This document shows positions 50,484 through 58,662 of a stretch of DNA of 64,000 bases, piece by piece (the stretch's first letter is position 1; every line of letters begins with the position of its first letter). The notes beneath the pieces are model-generated. The model had not been told where the DNA came from and made no database searches. It saw nothing but the letters and a program-made list of their open reading frames with translations. Source of the DNA: Parageobacillus thermantarcticus (lineage in GTDB: Bacteria > Bacillota > Bacilli > Bacillales > Anoxybacillaceae); contig NZ_FOJS01000001.1 of the NCBI RefSeq assembly GCF_900111865.1, positions 124,001 through 188,000 on the forward strand, written 5' to 3'. Made by a program: the position numbers and the translations under genes.

Positions 50484-50504
50484 CGCCTACCTTCCCCCTT
50501 TTGC

Positions 50505-51287
50505 TTATGCCTCTACGTTCATTGATATATCAACGATCACGCTTGGTCCTTCTTCCTGCGCTTTCTGAATATGTTCTTCTGTCAAAATGGTGCCAGCTTC
50601 AATAAACGTATTTCCGTTTTTGTCGACAATATCTTTCGTCACCCGTTTCCCTTTTAAAAGCTCCATTTGCTTTTCGCGCAGCGCATAAAGCGCTTCTTCG
50701 CTTTCCGCTCCTTCCATGGCTGCTTCGCCGCCGGAATGCTGCTCATCCGCATGTTCCGCCGTTTCTTCGCCATCCTGCCCTTCTGCCGGAACGAGCAAAT
50801 GTGCCTCATCAAGCAAAGAAGACGGGGCATTGTCATGGACGACTAAAATATCTTTTCCATATGTTAATATAAATTCCGATGATAACACTGCCTGCCGGTC
50901 ACCGACGAGCAGTTCAATGCCAATAATTTCTCCCGTTTCTTCGTCGATAAAAAATTCGGTCACCTCTCCGAGCAGCTGCCCTTTTCTTGTCACCGCTTTC
51001 GTGTTTTTAATGCGGATTTGTTTATTGACAAGCTGGTTGGCAATCGGAATTTCCGATAAATCAATAATATCGTGGAAACTTTCTACCGTTACGGCAAATT
51101 CGCCGATGCCGACCACTTTTTTAAACGGAATCGCTTTTAAGCTTAACTGGACGTCTTCTTGCTCAACAGTAAGAAAATCAACGGAACCTTTTTCTGGATT
51201 AATGACTAATGTTTTTACAATCCCTATTTGTGTGCCATCAGAGATACTAATAATTGGAAGATTAACAATTTGTGCACTATTTTTCAT
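50505..51287 (-). CDS. PRC-barrel domain protein
   Basis: A 260-residue soluble protein with two PRC-barrel domains: one at about 1-80 (PIISISDGTQIGIVKTLVINPEKG) and one at about 80-160 (VTRKGQLLGEVTEFFIDEETGEIIGIEL), followed by a Glu-rich linker and a C-terminal segment with KGKRVTKDIVDKNGNTFIEAGTILT. PRC barrels are protein-protein interaction folds. It has no secretion signal, so it probably acts at the cytoplasmic face of the pilus machine; partner unknown. ATG 51287 with GGTGAA upstream. Confidence 0.82.
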   Translation of the reverse strand: MKNSAQIVNLPIISISDGTQIGIVKTLVINPEKGSVDFLTVEQEDVQLSLKAIPFKKVVGIGEFAVTVESFHDIIDLSEIPIANQLVNKQIRIKNTKAVTRKGQLLGEVTEFFIDEETGEIIGIELLVGDRQAVLSSEFILTYGKDILVVHDNAPSSLLDEAHLLVPAEGQDGEETAEHADEQHSGGEAAMEGAESEEALYALREKQMELLKGKRVTKDIVDKNGNTFIEAGTILTEEHIQKAQEEGPSVIVDISMNVEA

Positions 51288-51300
51288 TTTTTCACCACAC

Positions 51301-52671
51301 CTATTCTTTATAATTCTGTAATATGTGTGCAAGAAATTGAAGTTCTTCTTTTATGATAGGATATGACTGGAATTTTTCTTGCAGCTGTGCAAGCAATGGC
51401 GAAAGTTTGTCATATTGTTTCTCCAATAAATAATGTTCTATTAGCAAACGCGCGAATACGTAGTAATCATAATCGGGTAACGGGGTTTGCAAACATTGAA
51501 TGATGCGCTGTTCATATTGTAATGGATTCATATATTTTCGGTTTAACTGAAGCTCGGTAACAATGGTTTGCAAAATTTCCGAATGGACTGGCGAAATCAC
51601 AGAAGCGAGCTCTGTTTCGTCCGCATTGTCTTCTTTCGCCTCCATAACTTCTTCGCCGCTTCCGGCGCTTTGCTCCTCTTGCAGCAGTTCGTCTATATGC
51701 GGTTGCACCGCTGCATCCGTTTCTTCCGGCAGAACCTCTTCCTCATCTGATACAACCGGCGGCTGAGACATTTCTGCAAGAATGTCATCCCATTCCACGC
51801 CGCTCTCTTCATCCGCTAAGTCATCCGTTGATATCATCCATTTTTCCAGTGAAATATGCGGCAGATCTTTTTCATCATCGCGCGCTGCTGTTTCTTGTGC
51901 ATGATTAGGCATAGCGGCTACGTTTTCTTCCATTTCCGGCAGATCCGTGCCCCATTCTTCATTTGTTTCCATTTCCACCGGCCATTCATTTAGCTTTGCT
52001 GCTTCATTCTCATTGCCATCTTCGATTGTTTCCCACGGAAACTCGCTTTCCGTGATAGTTTCAATCTGTCGTTCCACTGCCGCTGCTGCCAACGGCAACT
52101 CTCTCATTTCTATCATTTCGCTTTGTTCTGTGTCCTTTTCCCAAGGAAATTCATTTTCCGCCACTGTTTCTTCTCGTTCTGCATCAGCAGCGATTTCTAA
52201 TGGCAGCTCGTCCACTGCAATGATTTCATCCTGTTCTCCATCCCCCATGTTTTTCTGTGAAACGCTGTTTTCTGCTGGCGGTTGTGGTGCTGTTTCTAAT
52301 GGCATTTGTTCGGCTTCTACTGCTTCTTTCTGGTGAAAAACGGCTCCATTTCCGCCAGCAATGGAAGAAAAAGATTTCTCTGCCAGTTCGTCTGGCTCTT
52401 CCCATTCATCTTCATCTAGTTTTTTCGCAGCATAAAAGACATGGGCAAATTGGCGATGAAGCAAATAGGTCATCGCTATCATAAGCAGTCCTAGTAATAA
52501 TGCAAGCTGCCACATCGGAAAGAAGGACTTTGCTACTAAGGAAAGAAGAGAAAGAAACAAGGCAATGATGAGTGCTGCGATTTTCCCGCTCCAACTTAAT
52601 CCTATAGGAAGAATAAGCAAAATCGGAATGGCAAGGATAAAAGCAATGATCACAAATATAACGTGTTTCAA
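51301..52671 (-). CDS. Unknown acidic membrane protein at head of pilus operon
   Basis: A 456-residue protein I do not recognise. A TTG at 52671 (GGGGTG five bases upstream) is the likely start; the frame stays open upstream but without a ribosome-binding site. Residues 1-72 are three to four hydrophobic segments; residues about 85-350 are a strongly acidic, probably disordered linker containing a roughly 19-residue repeat of E-(L/F/W)-P-(L/W/V)-E motifs between residues 121 and 233; the last about 90 residues (ILQTIVTELQLNRKYMNPLQYEQRIIQ onward) look helical, TPR-like. As the first gene of the operon, followed by PRC-barrel, VanW and PilB, it may be a membrane scaffold. Confidence 0.75.
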   Translation of the reverse strand: MKHVIFVIIAFILAIPILLILPIGLSWSGKIAALIIALFLSLLSLVAKSFFPMWQLALLLGLLMIAMTYLLHRQFAHVFYAAKKLDEDEWEEPDELAEKSFSSIAGGNGAVFHQKEAVEAEQMPLETAPQPPAENSVSQKNMGDGEQDEIIAVDELPLEIAADAEREETVAENEFPWEKDTEQSEMIEMRELPLAAAAVERQIETITESEFPWETIEDGNENEAAKLNEWPVEMETNEEWGTDLPEMEENVAAMPNHAQETAARDDEKDLPHISLEKWMISTDDLADEESGVEWDDILAEMSQPPVVSDEEEVLPEETDAAVQPHIDELLQEEQSAGSGEEVMEAKEDNADETELASVISPVHSEILQTIVTELQLNRKYMNPLQYEQRIIQCLQTPLPDYDYYVFARLLIEHYLLEKQYDKLSPLLAQLQEKFQSYPIIKEELQFLAHILQNYKE

Positions 52672-52777
52672 TGTTTCACCCCGTTTCCCCACACCATTAT
52701 ATAAGACAATTTTCCTAAAATTCGGCTCTAACTTATTGTATAATAAAGTTAAATATTTTGAAAGAAGGGCATGACCA
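52672..52777. promoter_or_regulatory. Divergent promoter region of the pilus locus
   Basis: The 106 bases separate the two pilus transcription units. TATAAT (52739-52744) on the + strand and a TATAAT read on the - strand (around 52697-52702) are good -10 candidates, but neither has a clear -35 box at 16-18 bases, suggesting activator dependence or another sigma factor. Confidence 0.45.
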
Positions 52778-53413
52778 ATGGAGGAAAAGAATTTTTTAGC
52801 ACTCCGCTCTTCAAAAGGCTTCACCTTATTGGAAGTGCTAGCATCCATCACCATTTTGTCCATCGTCGCAATAGGAATGTTTTCCTTTTTTACGAACGCC
52901 ATGCAATATACGACACACAATCAAGACAAAACGGTCGCCATTAACATCGCCCGCGGCGTATTAGCCTATATGGAGCGCCTTGATTTCACGGAGTTAAAAC
53001 AATATGTGGAGAGCAAAATGAATAATACAGACAGTCAACCGTTTGTCTATCTGAATGCTTCTGACTGCTCCGCCGACGGTTTTCCGTTGCTCGGCGGCGA
53101 AAACGACAAAGAAACTAACCAAAAAACCTGCGAAAGGGCTCTGGGTCCTGCCGTCAATAACATTGATTATAAAACGCGCGTTCATATATTTCTTGTTCCG
53201 TATGACAAAAAAGCGCAGGACGAGCTGAAAGCAAACCCGCCAGAACAATTCCCTGCATCATTAATCGAGAAGATTCGCCTTGAAGATGAAGAAAATATCA
53301 ACACAGATTTGCAAAACTATCTGCTCAAAATTTATGTGATCGTGCGCTGGGGAGATAGTGTTGAAGATTCGGAATGGCTTGAAGGTGTGATTGCTGATGA
53401 AACGATACGTTAA
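52778..53413 (+). CDS. Minor pilin, PilV/GspI-like
   Basis: A 211-residue prepilin with signal SSKG-FTLLEVLASITILSIVAIGMFSF, cleavage after Gly14 and Glu5 present. The globular region contains a single cysteine pair (SDCSADGF...QKTCER, CX20C) and ends in a strand-rich segment (LLKIYVIVRWGDS), features of PilV/GspI-type minor pilins. AGAAGG lies nine bases before the ATG. First gene of the + strand minor-pilin operon; the next gene starts inside its 3' end. Confidence 0.85.
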   Translation: MEEKNFLALRSSKGFTLLEVLASITILSIVAIGMFSFFTNAMQYTTHNQDKTVAINIARGVLAYMERLDFTELKQYVESKMNNTDSQPFVYLNASDCSADGFPLLGGENDKETNQKTCERALGPAVNNIDYKTRVHIFLVPYDKKAQDELKANPPEQFPASLIEKIRLEDEENINTDLQNYLLKIYVIVRWGDSVEDSEWLEGVIADETIR

Positions 53414-53999
53414 TAATGAGAACGGACTATCTCTTGCCGAACTGTTAGCCGCCATTGCCATTTCTTCTTTTATCCTTGTTTCTATTTATGGCGTGTTTTT
53501 CAGCGGATTGAATGCATATAAGCGGATTTTTATCGAAAATCAACTGCGCAGCGAAGCCGATTATATTGTCGCCACCATTATGAATAAACTTTACGCGTTT
53601 GCGCCGGACGGAATCGCGATGGACCAAACGACAAATGCACAAATCGTATTTGTGAGCGATAAAGAGATCCAATTTGTCAGCGATGAAAGTATCAATCCTT
53701 CTAACCCTTCTCTCGTCATGATCAAAAAAGAGAAAAAACCAACTCCTGAGACGCTTACCGTTGTCTTGCAAGATGGCTCGATTGCCATCGATGGCGAACG
53801 GCTGCATTCGGATCGTTTAAAAATTGTTGCGGAAGAATCCGGGTTTTCCTACACCTGCTCCCAACAAGAAGAAGAAGAAAAAAAGATTTGCCGCAGCGGC
53901 GTCGTTACCATTAAGCTTGCCGTCCAAGACCGCGACCATGATCCAGGAGATTTGCTGCATGTCAAACCGTTTACATTAAAAACAGAATTCGGCTTTTAA
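53397..53999 (+). CDS. Minor pilin, PilW/GspJ-like
   Basis: A 200-residue prepilin with signal NENG-LSLAELLAAIAISSFILVSIYGVFF, cleavage after Gly10, Glu5 present. LRSEADYIVATIMNKLY resembles the long helix of PilW/GspJ proteins. One cysteine pair near the C-terminus (SYTCSQQEEEEKKICRSG, CX10C). The ATG at 53397 is preferred over a TTG six bases earlier; AAGGTG sits nine bases upstream. It overlaps the preceding gene by 17 bases. Confidence 0.85.
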   Translation: MKRYVNNENGLSLAELLAAIAISSFILVSIYGVFFSGLNAYKRIFIENQLRSEADYIVATIMNKLYAFAPDGIAMDQTTNAQIVFVSDKEIQFVSDESINPSNPSLVMIKKEKKPTPETLTVVLQDGSIAIDGERLHSDRLKIVAEESGFSYTCSQQEEEEKKICRSGVVTIKLAVQDRDHDPGDLLHVKPFTLKTEFGF

Positions 54000-54012
54000 A
54001 GGAGGGAGGCTA

Positions 54013-55725
54013 ATGAACGAAAAAGGACATAGTTTAGTAGTCACGATGCTGATTATCACCATTTTTCTCCTTCTTGGCTTAACTATTATGTCTGTTGCGA
54101 TTTATCAAGCGCGATTTACGGAAGTGCGCGTGGAAGACGTCGAATCGTTTCACGAAGCGACAAAAGCGATCGAAGAAACGATTGCGGAAATGAAGGTAGC
54201 TATTTCGAAACCTTCTTTTGAACTGTCTACTCCTGGAAATTTGGATACACAATTGGCTGTGCTGCTCCCTGATTTAGAAAATCGCTATGGAGTAAAGATT
54301 CAGGACGTAACGTCGACGGATGATTACAATATCAATCGTAATAAATTGTTCACCCGAGTTTTTTTGCTTTCCAAATCGTACGGTAACAAAACGGTGGAAA
54401 GACGGGTGATTTTGACAAATACGCCAAGCTTTTTAAAATATACCCTCGGTTCGAGAGAAGACGTTGTTTTAAACGGCGGAGCGTATATTAAAGGAAATAT
54501 TTACGCCGAAAAAAATGCTTACGTGACAAATGTCGCCAATTACATCGATAACTCTTTAAAATATATGAAACAAACGTCATTCCCGACAACGAGCAAAAAT
54601 AGCGTATTATTTGTCAATGGAAGCTATTTTTCTTGTGACCATGACAAAAACGACTGTTACAACATTGCGGGCAATATTTTTCAGCGCATTGCGGAAAATT
54701 ATTCTAATGACATCCGTTTTCAATCCCAAGCCCCTTCCATTCGAAAAGAACGTGAAGAATTTATTGATGTGGATTTCAAATGGACTGTAAAAGATAAGTT
54801 GTTAAATGCAGCAGGAATGGAAACATTTAGTCCAGAATATAATAATTATATTAATAATAAAAGCATCGACCAACTTTTCACGGAGCTGATAGAACAAAAA
54901 CGCTTCGCTGTCTTGAAGAGCGTTTCGGAATTACGTGAAAAGATTAATTCAATCGATCAATCGATAATTCTTCAATCTGGCGATTCTTCACAATTTGTCC
55001 TTGACGGCGAAGAACTTGATGGTAAAGTGCTTGGTTTACAAGACAACAGATGGCTGATTGTCGATGGCGATCTAGTTTTAAGAGCCAACAAGCCGATAAC
55101 AATAAAGGGAAATATTATTGTATTCGGCAATTTAGAAATTTTCGGCATCGGCCAAGATAAAAAGAATAAAAATATAGATCTCGATTCGACGGTTTACGTC
55201 TTTGGACGGCGTGATCTAAACGTCCCTGGGCGCACATGGATTTACAACGCTAATATTAACATTACCGATGATAAAGTAACCGATGATAAAGTAACCGATG
55301 ATAACGATGATAAAGTAGTCGTGCTTCTTTCAAGAGGGCCGTTGGAAATCGCGCGAATCAATGAGTTTGAAAACAATCTTTCTCTGAAACCGCCGAACTT
55401 AAAAGGATACTTTTATACTGAAAGCAACGCGACTGTCTATGCTGTCGGCTCATATATCAATATTGAAGGCGGTTTGTTCGCGCGCGGCGACACGTCAAGC
55501 ACAGCACCGGACTTTGACGTCTCCGGGCTTGTCATCAACGCTTATCGCGGTGCAGCGGAAAAACAAGGCGGCTCCATCATTTTTACGCCTCCTTCGTCGC
55601 TCGATCACAAAGAAGAGTCCCGCTTTGTGATCCGTCATGACCCATCGGTATTTATTAATCGCGGAGAAGGGTTGCCGTTCGTGAAAAAACTGTCTCTTAT
55701 CGTTGACAAGTTAACCGTCAAATAA
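54013..55725 (+). CDS. Large pilin-like protein, PilX/GspK-like
   Basis: A 570-residue protein with a prepilin-like N-terminus (NEKG-HSLVVTMLIITIFLLLGLTIMSVA) in which residue 5 after the cleavage site is Val instead of Glu. That loss is characteristic of GspK/PilX-type tip subunits. The large extracellular part contains one cysteine pair (YFSCDHDKNDCYN, CX6C), beta-helix-like stretches (GGAYIKGNIYAEKNAYV; ITIKGNIIVFGNLEIFG) and an Asp/Lys tandem repeat near 415-433. It follows the PilW-like gene by 13 bases with GGAGGGAGG upstream and is much longer than usual PilX. Confidence 0.78.
   Translation: MNEKGHSLVVTMLIITIFLLLGLTIMSVAIYQARFTEVRVEDVESFHEATKAIEETIAEMKVAISKPSFELSTPGNLDTQLAVLLPDLENRYGVKIQDVTSTDDYNINRNKLFTRVFLLSKSYGNKTVERRVILTNTPSFLKYTLGSREDVVLNGGAYIKGNIYAEKNAYVTNVANYIDNSLKYMKQTSFPTTSKNSVLFVNGSYFSCDHDKNDCYNIAGNIFQRIAENYSNDIRFQSQAPSIRKEREEFIDVDFKWTVKDKLLNAAGMETFSPEYNNYINNKSIDQLFTELIEQKRFAVLKSVSELREKINSIDQSIILQSGDSSQFVLDGEELDGKVLGLQDNRWLIVDGDLVLRANKPITIKGNIIVFGNLEIFGIGQDKKNKNIDLDSTVYVFGRRDLNVPGRTWIYNANINITDDKVTDDKVTDDNDDKVVVLLSRGPLEIARINEFENNLSLKPPNLKGYFYTESNATVYAVGSYINIEGGLFARGDTSSTAPDFDVSGLVINAYRGAAEKQGGSIIFTPPSSLDHKEESRFVIRHDPSVFINRGEGLPFVKKLSLIVDKLTVK
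55264..55315 (+). repeat. 15-bp in-frame tandem repeat in the large pilin-like gene
   Basis: The unit ACCGATGATAAAGTA occurs twice and a third, altered copy carries an extra GATAAC before continuing. It encodes T-D-D-K-V repeats and keeps frame. Such a repeat can vary in copy number by slippage. Confidence 0.85.
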
Positions 55726-55759
55726 AACAAGATGCGGGATGCTGCTTTTCGCTTAAAAG

Positions 55760-55800
55760 AAAAGGTGCCTTAAGCGAATGATAAGGCACCTTTTTTGTTT
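55760..55800. terminator. Bidirectional terminator between pilin-like and VWA genes
   Basis: AAAAGGTGCCTT and AAGGCACCTTTT form a 12-bp stem around a roughly 12-base loop, followed on the + strand by a T run (TTTTTTGTTTT) and on the - strand by CTTTT. It serves the convergent transcripts. Confidence 0.85.
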
Positions 55801-58580
55801 TACCATCTATATTTTCCGCTTTCGCCTGGGGACGTGGTGTTTTCCTGAACGATGACTGTCATTGAAGCTTGAATGTCTTGATCGTCTTGCTTTTTCTCCT
55901 CCGCGGTGACGGTAATGGTCGAGTATCCAACTTCTTGAGCGACGATATACCATCTTCCTTGCTCTTTTTCCACACTTACATATTCTGGAGTGTTCGATAT
56001 GACAGAGCGGATGTTTTTGTTTGTCGCATTATCTGGGATAAACATCAAGATGGAGGAAATGTCCACTTTATCTCCGACTGTCATCGTATATATTTGTGGT
56101 AGATTGATCGCTTCTAATGGCACATATGGATTACGCACCTTGATCGTCGCTGTTGCTGAAACGTTGCTTCCGTCCATTGCCCGCACCGTAATCTCAACTG
56201 TTCCCGGCTTTTTGGCAATTACTTCTCTGTTCTCCACTTCCGCGACGTCCGGATTGCTGGAAATCCACTGCAATGTTTTGTTTGTCGCGTCGCTTGGCTC
56301 GATCGTTACCGAAATTATCTGCGTTTCGCCAACTTCCATCGTTTGTTTATAGTCTAATGTTAATTGGCGAACACGCTTAATGTATGTCAGCGATACAGTG
56401 GTAATGCCGTCTCCTTTTGTCAATCCTCCTGCCGCTTTAATGGATATCGTCGACGTTCCATCCCAAGTGACCGGAATTTCATATGGCGAATCGAGCGGCT
56501 TCCAAGCGTTATCTTGCTTTGGATTTTCGACTTTATATTCGTACGTGACGCCTTCCCCTGCGACAAAACCGGTGATTTTTACGATCGGCTGTTCTGTGAC
56601 AGTCGCTCCGCTTGGGATTTGCTGACCGTCTTTAGTCTCAATTGCCACACGCGGTTTTAAATATAGCTCTACCGTCTCGTCATTATTGTATGTGACGAGA
56701 AGAACGTCGTCTTCCTTGAATTGCAACGCCTTCACCGGAAGCCTCGGGTGTTTCGTCTCTCCAAGCTTGGCTGACGCTTGCCATTTCGTAATAAGGCCGC
56801 GCTCGTCTCCTTTGTAATATATATCAGGCGATTCATGCAGGCGGACTTTCATTCCAATCCGTTGGGAAGGGGCCTTTAATGACGATGTCCGCGCGCCATA
56901 TTTGCTATCTTGGAACGAAACGGTAGCTGGCGGCAGCTGCACGTTTTCCATCGCCCAATCCGCTTGAAGCGTTATTTCGCCGGTAATCTCGTTGTTATTA
57001 AGTTGCTTATAGTCGATGACCGTATTTGGAAACGCAATCTCAGCGTACTGGACGCCGTTTTCCGTGCGCACAGTCACGTTTGGCGACGGAACAACCGTAA
57101 TCCCGTCTGGAAGCGGCTGAATCAATGTAATGTTGCTGATGTTTCCGGACGCGTTTCCGACATAGCCACTAGCAGTTAGCGAATAATGTGCCTTGAAGCG
57201 GTTCGAATCACCATCCGCATTGCCGAATTTCACTAAGTCGCCTACATCTTGCGTAATTCCTTCAAGCGTCACCGTTCCGTCAAACGATGGCGGCACCTCG
57301 TCTTTGACAACAACCTTGACTGATTTCATGATTGGTGCCTGTTCTACACCGTATACATCACGATACGCCAATTCCGCTGTAAACGTATACTCCCCTTTTG
57401 CTTTAAACCGCACCGGAATCGAAACAGTAAACGGCGGCGGGGCCGGCTGCCCAACTTTATACGGAACCGTAAACGCAATATACGCGTTTTCTTTTTGCTC
57501 ATCGAGCCAAACTTGCTCTGTCTCAACAATTTCCACCTTTCCGCCAAACGAGGTTAGCGGAATTTTTATCGTTCCGCTTAACACCGGATCATTAGCGAGC
57601 TTTGAAAACTGCTGGAAAATTTCCGTTAAGTTTTGCGGCGTTCCTTTCTTCGCCTGCCCGCCTGTTATCGCGGACAGCCTTTCCAAATAATTCATATCTA
57701 CATCTTGATTATCGCCAAAGCCGATGGAATAGAGCGTTATATTGTTTATTCCAAGCGCTCTGGCCACATCCGTTCCGTGAGTACGGACTTTTTCTTCGAA
57801 ATCTTTATAAATTTTAGAGCCATAATATGACTCTGTTTCCTTCCCGCTTGGATAATAAACCGTTCGATCTACGCTCCTTCCATCAGAGTACAGCACATAT
57901 TCAACATCTAAATCTTCCGTGACTTGTCTACACGTTTTCCGACTCTTTCCTTCACAGACTGTATACGTAATCGGTTCCTTTGCCACCGACACTGTCGGCA
58001 TCCCATCCGTTAAAAAAATGATATATTTCTTCCGGGTTGGGTCATTAAAAAATGATTGAGCTTGTTGCAGCGCCTGCGTATAGTTTGTTCCGCCATTCGC
58101 CCGAAGACTATTGGCTACAGTTGCAATCCAATTCAAATGCTGCTTGACATCATAGGTTTCGGAAGGAAATGGCACGACCTTATTGTATTGAACGTCGTCG
58201 GAAAACGGAACGAGAGCAAATCGGTCATTCGGGTTGGCGTTCGCTTTGAAATAATCGACGGCAGACTGAAGCGCAGATTTTGCGCTTTGCAGCTTCAACG
58301 GCGTCATCGACCCTGACACATCAAACACAAACACGACATCAATCGGCGGGCGAATGATGTTATCCACCCTTCCTTGAGGAGTCAACGTTATGTCCAATCT
58401 CCCTTGGGCATCGGCATTAGACGGCTTGGCGTATTCGGTTTGCGAGGAAGTGATGGTAAAATTCAACGCAGCGGTGCTAGAGCCATTATCCGCCCCAAAC
58501 GCTACAGCAGGAACGCTTCCAAAGGCGACACATAAAAGCAGTGCCATCAACAACCATAAAAATTTTTTCTTCTCCGCCAC
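55800..58580 (-). CDS. Secreted VWA and Big2 domain protein (candidate pilus adhesin)
   Basis: A 926-residue secreted protein. Residues 1-28 form a signal peptide (AVAFGA). The von Willebrand A domain (about 78-340) has a complete MIDAS metal site: D87-x-S89-x-S91, T165 and D192 in IIFLTDGMP. An insertion after it carries the only mature cysteines (C209, C217). Beta-rich domains follow and the C-terminus has two bacterial Ig-like (Big2) domains (VSVTIEPSDATNKTLQWISSNPDVAEV). No LPXTG or membrane anchor is seen. GTG start with GGGGGAG upstream. The VWA plus adhesive-repeat design recalls PilY1-type or Gram-positive tip adhesins; linkage to the pilus is inferred from position. Confidence 0.85.
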   Translation of the reverse strand: MAEKKKFLWLLMALLLCVAFGSVPAVAFGADNGSSTAALNFTITSSQTEYAKPSNADAQGRLDITLTPQGRVDNIIRPPIDVVFVFDVSGSMTPLKLQSAKSALQSAVDYFKANANPNDRFALVPFSDDVQYNKVVPFPSETYDVKQHLNWIATVANSLRANGGTNYTQALQQAQSFFNDPTRKKYIIFLTDGMPTVSVAKEPITYTVCEGKSRKTCRQVTEDLDVEYVLYSDGRSVDRTVYYPSGKETESYYGSKIYKDFEEKVRTHGTDVARALGINNITLYSIGFGDNQDVDMNYLERLSAITGGQAKKGTPQNLTEIFQQFSKLANDPVLSGTIKIPLTSFGGKVEIVETEQVWLDEQKENAYIAFTVPYKVGQPAPPPFTVSIPVRFKAKGEYTFTAELAYRDVYGVEQAPIMKSVKVVVKDEVPPSFDGTVTLEGITQDVGDLVKFGNADGDSNRFKAHYSLTASGYVGNASGNISNITLIQPLPDGITVVPSPNVTVRTENGVQYAEIAFPNTVIDYKQLNNNEITGEITLQADWAMENVQLPPATVSFQDSKYGARTSSLKAPSQRIGMKVRLHESPDIYYKGDERGLITKWQASAKLGETKHPRLPVKALQFKEDDVLLVTYNNDETVELYLKPRVAIETKDGQQIPSGATVTEQPIVKITGFVAGEGVTYEYKVENPKQDNAWKPLDSPYEIPVTWDGTSTISIKAAGGLTKGDGITTVSLTYIKRVRQLTLDYKQTMEVGETQIISVTIEPSDATNKTLQWISSNPDVAEVENREVIAKKPGTVEITVRAMDGSNVSATATIKVRNPYVPLEAINLPQIYTMTVGDKVDISSILMFIPDNATNKNIRSVISNTPEYVSVEKEQGRWYIVAQEVGYSTITVTAEEKKQDDQDIQASMTVIVQENTTSPGESGKYRW

Positions 58581-58662
58581 ACTCCTCTCCCCCTATCCCT
58601 TACCAAAGTCCTATTACTTTTATTATAGCAAGACTTTTCGCTGGAAACATATAAAAATTTTG

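Noticed and set aside
52672-52777. Mobile-element ends flanking the pilus locus
   Set aside because: I looked near 41040-41100, 52700 and 58600-58660 for inverted or direct repeats, integrases and tRNA genes and found none; the locus is bounded by ordinary terminators and core genes.
51301-52920. Longer form of the acidic membrane protein starting at 52920
   Set aside because: The extra residues would overlap the divergent PilV-like gene and its promoter region, are rich in atypical residues and lack a ribosome-binding site; TTG 52671 is better placed.
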